The position numbers and the translations under genes were made by a program. DNA of 6,819 nucleotides from Lachnospiraceae bacterium (GTDB taxonomy: Bacteria > Bacillota > Clostridia > Lachnospirales > Lachnospiraceae): positions 1-6,819 of the forward strand of contig JAILOA010000270.1 in assembly GCA_024691065.1 (NCBI GenBank), in the 5' to 3' direction. Below, piece after piece: positions 1-6,507 of the stretch (position 1 is its first letter; every line of letters starts with the position of its first letter). The notes under the pieces were generated by a model, which ran no database searches, was not told the DNA's origin, and saw only the letters and a list, made by a program, of their open reading frames with translations.

Positions 1-1938
1 CCATGCCTTTACGGACTTTTCATAAGTCGCTTTGTCAGGCGCTTCGCCGGTCGGATTATTCCTGCAAAATTCTGCAAATTCATTGATAAACATTTTATTA
101 TTTGCAAAATTTTTAATGTTGTTTACGTCCACATTATTATGTGTTCCGAGCATCCAAAAATGAAACATACCCAATATGGAACTGTTTCTTGTGGTATCAT
201 CTACCTTTACGATTTCACGGTAATTATCTTCTTCCATAAGAGGAAGTGTCTGTATAAATCTCTCTGCCTGGGCATCCCTGCTCACATCACCATTTATATC
301 AAATTGAAATTCCTCTATTTTTTGTTTATTTTTTTGTTCTACGGTAACAATTCTTCCGGCCTTATTTACATAATCCTTTAAAACCCATCCATGGGACTCC
401 TCCGGCCTTTGGATTCGATTTTCGGAATTGGTTTTCAGTATTTTTTGTTCATTTTTGTAAGCCAATTCACCTACATATTTTTTATCATATTCCTTTATAA
501 ATCTAACTAAATCGGACTTTCTCTTACGATTGGCCATTTCCAGCCCGGTGCCTTGTACCCAGTCTTCGATTCCACTTATGGAAAGCTCGGAAGCAAGCTC
601 GATAGCTACTTTTCGATACTCTTTTTTCTCTGTTCCGGTATATTCCAGGTTCTTTAAATGATTATCGTCTGCAAGAACATTTTGAAGCTTTAATTTCTCC
701 TCCACAATCTTTTTAACAACATAGTCCTTCGCATTCTCATCATCTAATTCCTGCTCATAATGCTCTCTTACATTCTTGTCATCTGTTTTGTCTTTATTTT
801 GCTCTCTTACATTCCTATTATCTGTTTTATCCTTTATCTGCCCGCTTGCATTCTTGTCATCTGTCTTATCCTTTATCTGCCCGTTTTCATTCTTATCATC
901 TGTCTTATCCTTTATCTGCCGGCTTGCAGCCTCTTCTTTCAACCTCTTGCGATATTTTTCCATCTGCATTTCCACATAATAATTTCTAAATGCATCAACC
1001 GCACGGGCATTCGGATTTGTTCTATACAATTCATAAAATTTTTGTATATCTTCTTCCCTCTTTAATCCGATAATTTTAGCAACCTTGGACATTTTGGTTT
1101 TGGAATTTATATTTAATTCATCATGTAAATCCTCATAAACCACCTGAGATTCGTTATATTCCATGAATAACATCATCTTAAAAGCCTTTATACTTACACT
1201 TGTTGCTCCGTTATCCGGATTTGCTCTTGCGAGGAACAAGGCTTTCTTTTCCCTGTTAGGATCATCCTTCGGTAATTCATTTAAATATTTTTTATAATCG
1301 GCAAATGTATTGGCATTGTTAACTGCCTGCATTTCATAATATTTATCAATCAGCTTTATTAAATCCTTCTCGGATTTATCGACTATATATTCATTACTGA
1401 ATTTTCCCCTCAATGCATTCATCTTATTTTCAAGAACAGCGGGAATTGAACCAATCCCCGTATTACCTGTTTCGTATGTACTTCTCATAACCAGGTACTT
1501 CTGGGTATTTATGAGGAATTCCAACTTTTCTTCGGCAGTATCCAGGCTATTATATATTTCTTCAATCTTCGCAGCCTGCTCCTCATAAGAGCCAACCAAA
1601 CCCTTGCCTTTAATATCCGGAATGTCATTACTGTTTAAGAGCTTATGATTTTGGTTCTGATTTAAGATAGAATCCGGGTTTATATTTTGGTTCCGGTTTA
1701 AGATAGAATCCGGGTTTATATTTTGGTTCCGGTTTAAAATAGAATCCGGGTTTATGTTTTGGTTCCGGTTTAAAATAGAATCCGGGTTTATGTTTATATT
1801 AAAGTTTGTATTCAGGTTTGTGTTTATATTTGTGTTTGTATTTATCTCCGAATTTGTATCGATATCGATATTGTTATTTGTATTTATGTCCGGATTTGTA
1901 TCAATATTGATATTTGTATTTATATCCGATTCTCTCAT
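1..1938 (-). CDS. Large repeat-bearing protein of unknown function, paralogue of the upstream 1381-residue protein (3' end outside window)
   Basis: An uninterrupted frame of 646 codons runs from ATG at 1938 to the window edge, so the C-terminus is missing. The start is supported by AAAGGA eight bases upstream and by the first residues MRESD, matching MREND in the neighbouring paralogue. Layout: residues 1-50 are Asn-rich (18 Asn); 51-98 hold four 12-residue repeats; about 103-338 align with residues 30-255 of the paralogue, including the block around DPNREKKA (208-251); 341-392 hold four 13-residue charged repeats; about 415-646 align again, up to paralogue residue 524. Near the end is WMLGTHNNVDVNNIK (from 595). 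No signal peptide, membrane segment or known catalytic motif is visible, so it is probably cytoplasmic. If collinear with the paralogue, about 850 more residues lie beyond the window. It is probably co-transcribed with the upstream gene. The frame is certain; the function is unknown. Confidence 0.93.
   Translation of the reverse strand, partial: MRESDINTNINIDTNPDINTNNNIDIDTNSEINTNTNINTNLNTNFNININPDSILNRNQNINPDSILNRNQNINPDSILNRNQNINPDSILNQNQNHKLLNSNDIPDIKGKGLVGSYEEQAAKIEEIYNSLDTAEEKLEFLINTQKYLVMRSTYETGNTGIGSIPAVLENKMNALRGKFSNEYIVDKSEKDLIKLIDKYYEMQAVNNANTFADYKKYLNELPKDDPNREKKALFLARANPDNGATSVSIKAFKMMLFMEYNESQVVYEDLHDELNINSKTKMSKVAKIIGLKREEDIQKFYELYRTNPNARAVDAFRNYYVEMQMEKYRKRLKEEAASRQIKDKTDDKNENGQIKDKTDDKNASGQIKDKTDNRNVREQNKDKTDDKNVREHYEQELDDENAKDYVVKKIVEEKLKLQNVLADDNHLKNLEYTGTEKKEYRKVAIELASELSISGIEDWVQGTGLEMANRKRKSDLVRFIKEYDKKYVGELAYKNEQKILKTNSENRIQRPEESHGWVLKDYVNKAGRIVTVEQKNKQKIEEFQFDINGDVSRDAQAERFIQTLPLMEEDNYREIVKVDDTTRNSSILGMFHFWMLGTHNNVDVNNIKNFANNKMFINEFAEFCRNNPTGEAPDKATYEKSVKAW
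724..918 (-). repeat. Four to five in-frame 39-bp repeats encoding QIKDKTDDKNxxG-type units
   Basis: Units at 918-880, 879-841, 840-802 and 801-763 encode residues 341-392: QIKDKTDDKNENG, QIKDKTDDKNASG, QIKDKTDNRNVRE and QNKDKTDDKNVRE. A degenerate fifth unit (762-724) reads HYEQELDDENAKD. The units are charged, Lys/Asp-rich and probably an extended or helical linker. Divergence grows toward the C-terminal side, as if new copies were added at the N-terminal side. The paralogue has a non-repetitive Lys/Glu-rich linker at about residues 255-280 in the same place. Confidence 0.93.
1645..1788 (-). repeat. Four in-frame 36-bp repeats encoding NPDSILNRNQNI
   Basis: Units at 1788-1753, 1752-1717, 1716-1681 and 1680-1645 encode residues 51-98 of the downstream paralogue. 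The first three give identical 12-residue peptides and each differs from the next by one base; the fourth is diverged (NPDSILNQNQNH). The near-identity indicates recent expansion by slippage or unequal crossing-over. The unit length is a multiple of three, so copy-number change would alter protein length without breaking the frame. The upstream paralogue has no such tract. Confidence 0.95.
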
Positions 1939-1946
1939 AGCTCTTA

Positions 1947-1952
1947 TCCTTT
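1947..1952 (-). promoter_or_regulatory. Ribosome binding site of the downstream paralogue
   Basis: AAAGGA on the minus strand lies eight bases before the ATG at 1938-1936. It is weaker than the site of the upstream gene but has the same spacing. With the shared MRE[S/N]D start it settles the N-terminus. Confidence 0.75.
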
Positions 1953-1966
1953 CGTTACTTTATTTT

Positions 1967-2111
1967 CGCGCCCTACTTTTTCCGGACTTTTCCCGGTTAA
2001 TGCGCCGGATGCGCGCCCTGCTTTCGCTCCGGACTTTTCCCGGTTAATGCCCCGTCTGCACCTGCTTTCGTTCCGGACTTTTCCCGGTTAATGCCCCGGA
2101 TGGGCGCCCTG
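1967..2111 (-). repeat. GC-rich tandem repeat carrying three copies of the gene tail, stop codon and 3' flank
   Basis: Three units begin at plus positions 1981, 2028 and 2072 (periods 47 and 44), with a partial unit at 1967-1980. A 23-bp core starting TCCGGACTTTTCCCGG is identical in all three (1981-2003, 2028-2050, 2072-2094). It includes the reverse complement of the TAA stop of the large gene. The rest of each unit is a diverged copy of the final codons: the true end reads QGAHPGH-stop, the second QVQTGH-stop (2064-2044), the third QGAHPAH-stop (2020-1997). The units are much richer in G+C than the flanking genes. CCGG sequences within and between cores allow several short alternative hairpins, but no T run follows, so this is not a standard terminator. 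It fills nearly all of the gap between the two large genes. Confidence 0.9.
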
Positions 2112-5100
2112 TCCCGCCTGTGGATTTGAAATATTTGGAATCCTTGGCGAAGCTATATCCTTCTGTGCAGCAAATGTTTTTGCAAACTTTGCGCTACTCT
2201 GGGCCTGCTTTGTAATAGACTCAACAACCAGATTCTTAAATTCACCCGATTCAAGCTTTCTCTTAAGCTGCTCTTCATTAATCGCACCATGTACTAATAT
2301 ATTATTCTTCTTGAAAGATTCAACCACGCCATTAAGAACATTTTCATACTTAAGCTTGCCGGCTGCAATTGCATCCAAAATCACCTTGTTTCTCGGATCT
2401 GTAAGAATTTGCTTGGATACATAATCACCAAGTCGTTTATATCTATTTTCATCGGAAGATTTCTCCGGAGATACTATCTTACCTGCGGCATCCCCCGTAA
2501 GGATATATTTAACAATGTCCTTTTCCTGTTTGTAAAGATTCAAATCATTATTTGCCCTGAATCCAGGGGCATTTCCTACAGCGCCTGCTCCGGCTTCGTT
2601 ATGGGCATTTACATCATCCGCTGTAATAGATTCGATATCATTTTTGTAGCTTAATCTAAGCTTTTCACTTTCCTGTTCAATCTTTCTCCATTCCTTAAAA
2701 TCAAACTTATGATTCTGCTTTAAGAACTCCTTAAATACAACATTCTTTGAAAGTTTTTCGGCTTTTTTCTTAAATGTATTGTCAGCGCCAAATCCATCTC
2801 TAATTTCCGTTTGCAATGCATTAAATTTTTCCTCTGTCATATCACGAACATTCATCTGCTCGATGTAATCCTTGACATAATAAGCAAGTGCAGCATCATA
2901 AGGTTCCGGTTCACCCTTGTGCCAAACAAGCTCGTTATAATTCTTACCAAGTCTACCGATGCCCTCGCTTAAAGCCTTTGTAAGAGCTTCACGCTTTGTA
3001 ACAATATCCTCCTTAACCTCATTTGCGGTTTCATGCATCTCTCCGATACCATAAACATTAATTTTCGGATCCTTTAGACTCTCAAATAAGGACTTTTTAT
3101 TTCTGAAAGATGCATTTTCAAAGGTTCTTCCCGCCTTACAAATCATATCCTCATCTATACCCTGCTGAAGCATGGAATAATTTCTGATCATTTCATCGAC
3201 AAGCTTTACGGCTTTCTCTGACTGTTCAAATCTTACCTGTCCTGCATCACTTTGCTTTTTAAATATCAGATTTTTTCTCTTGGAATGATATGTATTTACA
3301 GCTTCACTTAACTTCAGAAGTTTCTTTTTAATATCCCCCGAATTATTTTCATTATTATCCAGCTGTAATATCTCTATTGTCTCATTTACTTGTTTTTCAA
3401 AATTTTGGAAGAGCTTGGTTCCAACCTTTCCAATATTATCTTCAGCCTCTTCAACATTTTCAGGATTATAATCCGGATGAGTAGTCAAAAGGGCATTTTT
3501 AATTTCTGTAAGCTTTTCTGCCATCTTCCTTATTCCGGTCTCATAAATATCAAGGTTATACTTCATATTTTTTAACCTTTCGGAAGGCAATGAAACAATA
3601 ATATCTTTGCCGGCACGCATTTTTCCGGTATTATCCATCTCAGGAATCTTAGCTCTGATTTCTCCCTTTCCGGCAGCAATCAACTTAAGCATTTCGACCT
3701 GATAGCAGCGATTCTTTAAATTTTTGTCAGCTACATTTTTATACTTATCTCCCCACATCTCTTCAAAGCTTTTACCATCGACCGTCAGGAAAGTGGATGT
3801 AGATAATCCTGCATTTCTCAGCATACAGCGGGAGTCCTCATTTAATACTTTGTTAAATGTATCTGCTACACATGACATAGGTGAAAATTTCGAACCCGGA
3901 ATCACTTCTTTTTGATTCAAAAATGCAACAACTGCATCGGCATTTTCATTAAGATTAAGAAGAGAATCCTTTAATACACCCATATTTAAATCACTGTAAA
4001 ATCCGTTGGTAAGAGCATCCATATAAGTTTGGTTGAACACATCTTTGGAAATTTTTTCCAAGGTATCTTCATATACTTTAACTTCATTCTTAAATGGTTT
4101 CTTATCCTTGCCGTTTAAATACTTAACAATATTCTTTTTTTCTATTGGCTTCAATTTTTTGTAGTCTTCTGTCAGTTTTCCATTATTGTCATATATAGTT
4201 TCGGCATAGCTTGCAAAATTCTGATATAAATCAATTTTATCTCCGAAAAATGTTATGGCCTTTCCCATTGTATTTCCTGCATTCTTTTTAAGTATGGAAA
4301 TTGCCCTGTTTCTGTTAATCGCATATGTAAATGAACTGCAAAGAGCAACACCTCCGGTAGCAAAATTTTTACTTTTTGTATATCCTTCGGTAAATGAAGC
4401 TAACAGGTTTCCGGCTCTTGACCAGGTATTAATCATATCATTCCACTTAGCTTCACCCATATAATTCTCGGCTAATGCTTTTCCATCCAAATCATGCTTA
4501 CTGGTAAGAATTCTGGTATATTCCTGCCTAAAGTCCATAACCATCTGTGATAAATAGAATAGACTCCCGGTAGCCTGCTTTAATTCTTCTTCATTCTCAT
4601 AATTAACCTTTGGAATTTTGTAATTTTTTAATTTTTCGGTAGCTTTGCTAAATACATCACACCAATTTTTTATAGACTTTTCATATGTCTCTCTGTCAGG
4701 TGAAAGTCTTGTAGGATTTTTCTCACAAAAATCAGCAAATTCCGAAACCAGATATCCATTATATGAAAGATCCTTTATATTATTTGCATCTATATTATCA
4801 TGAGTCGCCATTGCCCACATTTGGAAAATACTGATGGTAGAGGTGTTTCTTGTAAGATCATCTGCATTTAAAATTTTACTCCGGATTTTTTCATCCGAAA
4901 AAACCTTTGTCTTAAAAGATCTTTCAACCTTGAACTGACGGGAAAAATCATCTTTTATATCATATGTATATTCATCTCTTTGTTGATCAGTCGGATTTTG
5001 GATTAAATCATTACCTTCTTCATCTACGAAATCCTCAACAAGCCATTCATAGCTCTCTGATGTTGCTTTTTTAATTCGTCTCTTTGAACCTTCTTTTAAC

Positions 5101-6233
5101 GTAACATTTTTCTTAATATCATTATATTTCTCTGTATATTTATTTACAAAATTTATCAAATCGGATTTTTGACGTGCTTCGTTTATTGCACTGGCCTCGT
5201 TTTCAATCCAATCCATAATTGATCCTTGGGACATGTCTTTCTTAAGTTTACTTGAAATATTGAAATAATTCTTTTTTTGTTCATCGTTAAAAAATGAATT
5301 GTTTAAAAAATTATTGATACTATTACTTTTATGTGATTTGAATTTTTCATTACGTATAATAGTTGCAACTGTCAGAATACCTTTATCGTTACCATCAAAT
5401 AAATCTTCAAATTCTTTTTTCTTTTGATCTTCTTTATTTTTTTCTAACTTCTTATTTTCTGTTTTTTTAATGGAATTCATTGCCGTATTAACAAAGTTTT
5501 TTCTCAATGCAGGCAGTGCAATTTGATTAGGATTTGCTTCATATTTTGTATAAAAATTATTTTTTTCTGCTTCATTGTTATATCCTATATAGTCGACAAT
5601 TTTAGATATCTTGGTTTTTGAATCAAGTTTAATGTCGTCTTTTATGTCATCTAAAACCAGCTTATTTTCACAATATTCATGTTCTACCGAATCAATAGCA
5701 TCCTTGATACTTGCACTGGTACTTGCATTTTCCGGATTGGTTCTGGCAAGATACATCGCCTTCTTTTCCCTGTTAGGATCATTTTCAGGCAATTCTTTTA
5801 AATATTTCTCATAATCTGCCAGTATATTGGCATTCAACACTGCCTTCATAGAATTAATCTTATCACATTTACTAAGTAGACTACCCTCTAAACCATCTTT
5901 TACATAATTATTATAATAATCATTATCCAGTTTTTTTAATTTTTGGCTGAAAGCGTCAGGAATAATCATACGTCCGGAGCCACCTGCTTCGTATGATGAT
6001 ATCAAATATATATATTTTTTTGTTTCTATAAGAAATTCTAATTTATCATTTTCATCTTCCAAACTATCATAGATTTCCTGAATCTTATCTGCCTGTGCTT
6101 CATACGTATCGCCAAATAACTTATCTTTCAATTCCGGAATATCGAAAACCTTTTTGGCGTTATTATTAATATTATTATTTTCATTTACATTAACATCCAT
6201 TTCTTCTACAAAACTGTTATCGTTTTCTCTCAT
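2088..6233 (-). CDS. 1381-residue protein of unknown function, founder-like member of the tandem family
   Basis: This is a complete frame of 1381 codons with ATG at 6233, GGAGGA eight bases upstream and TAA at 2090-2088. The N-terminus (1-28) is Asn-rich with 10 Asn. Residues 30-255 and about 335-524 align with the downstream paralogue; the stretch between is a Lys/Glu-rich linker (about 255-280) followed by a segment I could not align. Residues 134-177 share 31 of 44 positions with the paralogue and 473-524 share 27 of 52 without gaps. The sequence is very rich in Lys, Glu, Asp and Asn, reads as mostly helical, and has nine scattered Cys with no metal-binding spacing. There is no signal peptide. 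The segment at about 605-640 is only mildly hydrophobic and too polar to be a clear membrane helix. The C-terminus (1362-1381) is a Pro/Gly/His tail ending HPGH, encoded inside the triplicated repeat. I recognise no family and infer no activity; a structural or effector-like role would be speculation. Confidence 0.96.
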   Translation of the reverse strand: MRENDNSFVEEMDVNVNENNNINNNAKKVFDIPELKDKLFGDTYEAQADKIQEIYDSLEDENDKLEFLIETKKYIYLISSYEAGGSGRMIIPDAFSQKLKKLDNDYYNNYVKDGLEGSLLSKCDKINSMKAVLNANILADYEKYLKELPENDPNREKKAMYLARTNPENASTSASIKDAIDSVEHEYCENKLVLDDIKDDIKLDSKTKISKIVDYIGYNNEAEKNNFYTKYEANPNQIALPALRKNFVNTAMNSIKKTENKKLEKNKEDQKKKEFEDLFDGNDKGILTVATIIRNEKFKSHKSNSINNFLNNSFFNDEQKKNYFNISSKLKKDMSQGSIMDWIENEASAINEARQKSDLINFVNKYTEKYNDIKKNVTLKEGSKRRIKKATSESYEWLVEDFVDEEGNDLIQNPTDQQRDEYTYDIKDDFSRQFKVERSFKTKVFSDEKIRSKILNADDLTRNTSTISIFQMWAMATHDNIDANNIKDLSYNGYLVSEFADFCEKNPTRLSPDRETYEKSIKNWCDVFSKATEKLKNYKIPKVNYENEEELKQATGSLFYLSQMVMDFRQEYTRILTSKHDLDGKALAENYMGEAKWNDMINTWSRAGNLLASFTEGYTKSKNFATGGVALCSSFTYAINRNRAISILKKNAGNTMGKAITFFGDKIDLYQNFASYAETIYDNNGKLTEDYKKLKPIEKKNIVKYLNGKDKKPFKNEVKVYEDTLEKISKDVFNQTYMDALTNGFYSDLNMGVLKDSLLNLNENADAVVAFLNQKEVIPGSKFSPMSCVADTFNKVLNEDSRCMLRNAGLSTSTFLTVDGKSFEEMWGDKYKNVADKNLKNRCYQVEMLKLIAAGKGEIRAKIPEMDNTGKMRAGKDIIVSLPSERLKNMKYNLDIYETGIRKMAEKLTEIKNALLTTHPDYNPENVEEAEDNIGKVGTKLFQNFEKQVNETIEILQLDNNENNSGDIKKKLLKLSEAVNTYHSKRKNLIFKKQSDAGQVRFEQSEKAVKLVDEMIRNYSMLQQGIDEDMICKAGRTFENASFRNKKSLFESLKDPKINVYGIGEMHETANEVKEDIVTKREALTKALSEGIGRLGKNYNELVWHKGEPEPYDAALAYYVKDYIEQMNVRDMTEEKFNALQTEIRDGFGADNTFKKKAEKLSKNVVFKEFLKQNHKFDFKEWRKIEQESEKLRLSYKNDIESITADDVNAHNEAGAGAVGNAPGFRANNDLNLYKQEKDIVKYILTGDAAGKIVSPEKSSDENRYKRLGDYVSKQILTDPRNKVILDAIAAGKLKYENVLNGVVESFKKNNILVHGAINEEQLKRKLESGEFKNLVVESITKQAQSSAKFAKTFAAQKDIASPRIPNISNPQAGQGAHPGH

Positions 6234-6241
6234 TGGTATTA

Positions 6242-6247
6242 TCCTCC
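6242..6247 (-). promoter_or_regulatory. Ribosome binding site of the 1381-residue gene
   Basis: GGAGGA on the minus strand lies eight bases before the ATG at 6233-6231. It is a near-perfect Shine-Dalgarno sequence and fixes this start codon. Confidence 0.85.
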
Positions 6248-6257
6248 ATTAATATTT

Positions 6258-6286
6258 TATATAACACATCAGGTCGTAACTATCAA
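6258..6286 (-). promoter_or_regulatory. Candidate sigma-A promoter for the 1381-residue gene
   Basis: On the minus strand, TTGATA (6286-6281; five of six to TTGACA) is followed after 17 bp by TATATA (6263-6258; four of six to TATAAT). Transcription would start near 6250, giving an unusually short leader of about 17 bases that still contains the GGAGGA site. The -10 overlaps the fourth, degenerate copy of the AT-rich core (6253-6264). In such AT-rich DNA chance matches are common, so this is only the best candidate I see. Confidence 0.35.
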
Positions 6287-6289
6287 ATC

Positions 6290-6405
6290 TATTATATATA
6301 ATTGTGTACTACAGTCTGTTTCCTGCTTGCGGATTTATTATATATAAATGTTTGTTACAATAAGATTTCAACTAACACATATATTATATATAACTATGTG
6401 TTACA
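6290..6405 (-). repeat. Three 24-bp AT-rich elements phased at exactly 46 bp upstream of the 1381-residue gene
   Basis: The plus-strand core TATTATATATAA occurs identically at 6290-6301, 6336-6347 and 6382-6393, so both intervals are exactly 46 bp. Similarity continues for 12 more bases, with T at element positions 14, 16 and 18 and TACA at 21-24 in all three, giving 19 of 24 invariant positions (6290-6313, 6336-6359, 6382-6405). The intervening 22 bp are unrelated. On the minus strand each element reads roughly TGTA-N8-TTATATATAATA, so each contains a TATAAT-like string, but I find no convincing -35 box at 16-18 bp from any of them. A fourth core with one mismatch lies at 6253-6264, off the 46-bp phase. 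They could be binding sites of a regulator, or decayed duplicated promoters. Confidence 0.7.
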
Positions 6406-6417
6406 AAAGTGTAACAC
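6373..6417. promoter_or_regulatory. Overlapping inverted repeats, candidate operator
   Basis: Two perfect dyads overlap. TAACACATA (6373-6381) pairs with TATGTGTTA (6395-6403) around a 13-base centre that is the third AT-rich core. GTGTTAC (6398-6404) pairs with GTAACAC (6411-6417) around a 6-base spacer. Related motifs recur nearby: TAACACAT at 6262-6269, GTTACA at 6354-6359 and GTAAC at 6276-6280. The clustering suggests a protein binding site for control of the 1381-residue gene. This is inference from symmetry; no regulator is encoded in the window. Confidence 0.45.
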
Positions 6418-6447
6418 TGTAAACTGTATCCTATAATTTCCTAATTT

Positions 6448-6485
6448 AAAAAATGCCACTACATTAAAAAAGTAGTGACATTTTT
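6448..6485 (-). terminator. Intrinsic terminator after the DUF4342-like gene
   Basis: The arms 6449-6462 and 6472-6485 are complementary over 14 positions with one exception and flank a 9-base loop. Read on the minus strand, the exception is a U-G wobble; read on the plus strand it is a C-A mismatch, so the hairpin is better in the direction of the gene. On the minus strand the stem ends in a run of six T (6453-6448). It lies 22 bases beyond the TAA of the DUF4342-like gene. The matching A/T runs on both sides give it bidirectional appearance, but no plus-strand gene reads into it. Confidence 0.85.
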
Positions 6486-6507
6486 GATCAAATTTACGTA
6501 ATATAAA

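Noticed and set aside
760..1065. Plus-strand open frame encoding a hydrophobic, Ile/Leu/Cys-rich peptide that looks like membrane repeats
   Set aside because: It is the complement of the 39-bp repeat in the minus-strand paralogue. Its periodicity comes from those repeats, and no ribosome binding site precedes it.
1645..1788. CRISPR-like array
   Set aside because: The units are contiguous with no spacers and keep the reading frame of a protein; they are coding tandem repeats.
1754..2047. Plus-strand open frame rich in Phe and Val
   Set aside because: It is antisense to the Asn-rich leader (AAT/AAC/ACA codons read backwards as ATT/GTT/TGT) and to the GC-rich repeat. It has no start signals.
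1967..2111. Rho-independent terminator between the two large genes
   Set aside because: The CCGG-based hairpins are short and no T run follows any of them on the minus strand. Read-through into the downstream paralogue seems more likely.
4294..4421. Transmembrane segment at about residues 605-640 of the 1381-residue protein
   Set aside because: The segment contains Glu, Lys and many polar residues and no uninterrupted stretch of about 20 hydrophobic residues.
6150..6233. Signal peptide on the 1381-residue protein
   Set aside because: The N-terminus is acidic and Asn-rich with no basic-then-hydrophobic pattern; the same is true of the paralogue.
6290..6405. Mini-CRISPR of 24-bp repeats with 22-bp spacers
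   Set aside because: The repeats are imperfect and almost pure A/T, the spacers are too short, only three copies exist and no cas gene is present.
6409..6437. Plus-strand promoter using TATAAT at 6432-6437
   Set aside because: No recognisable -35 box lies at the right distance and no plus-strand gene follows.
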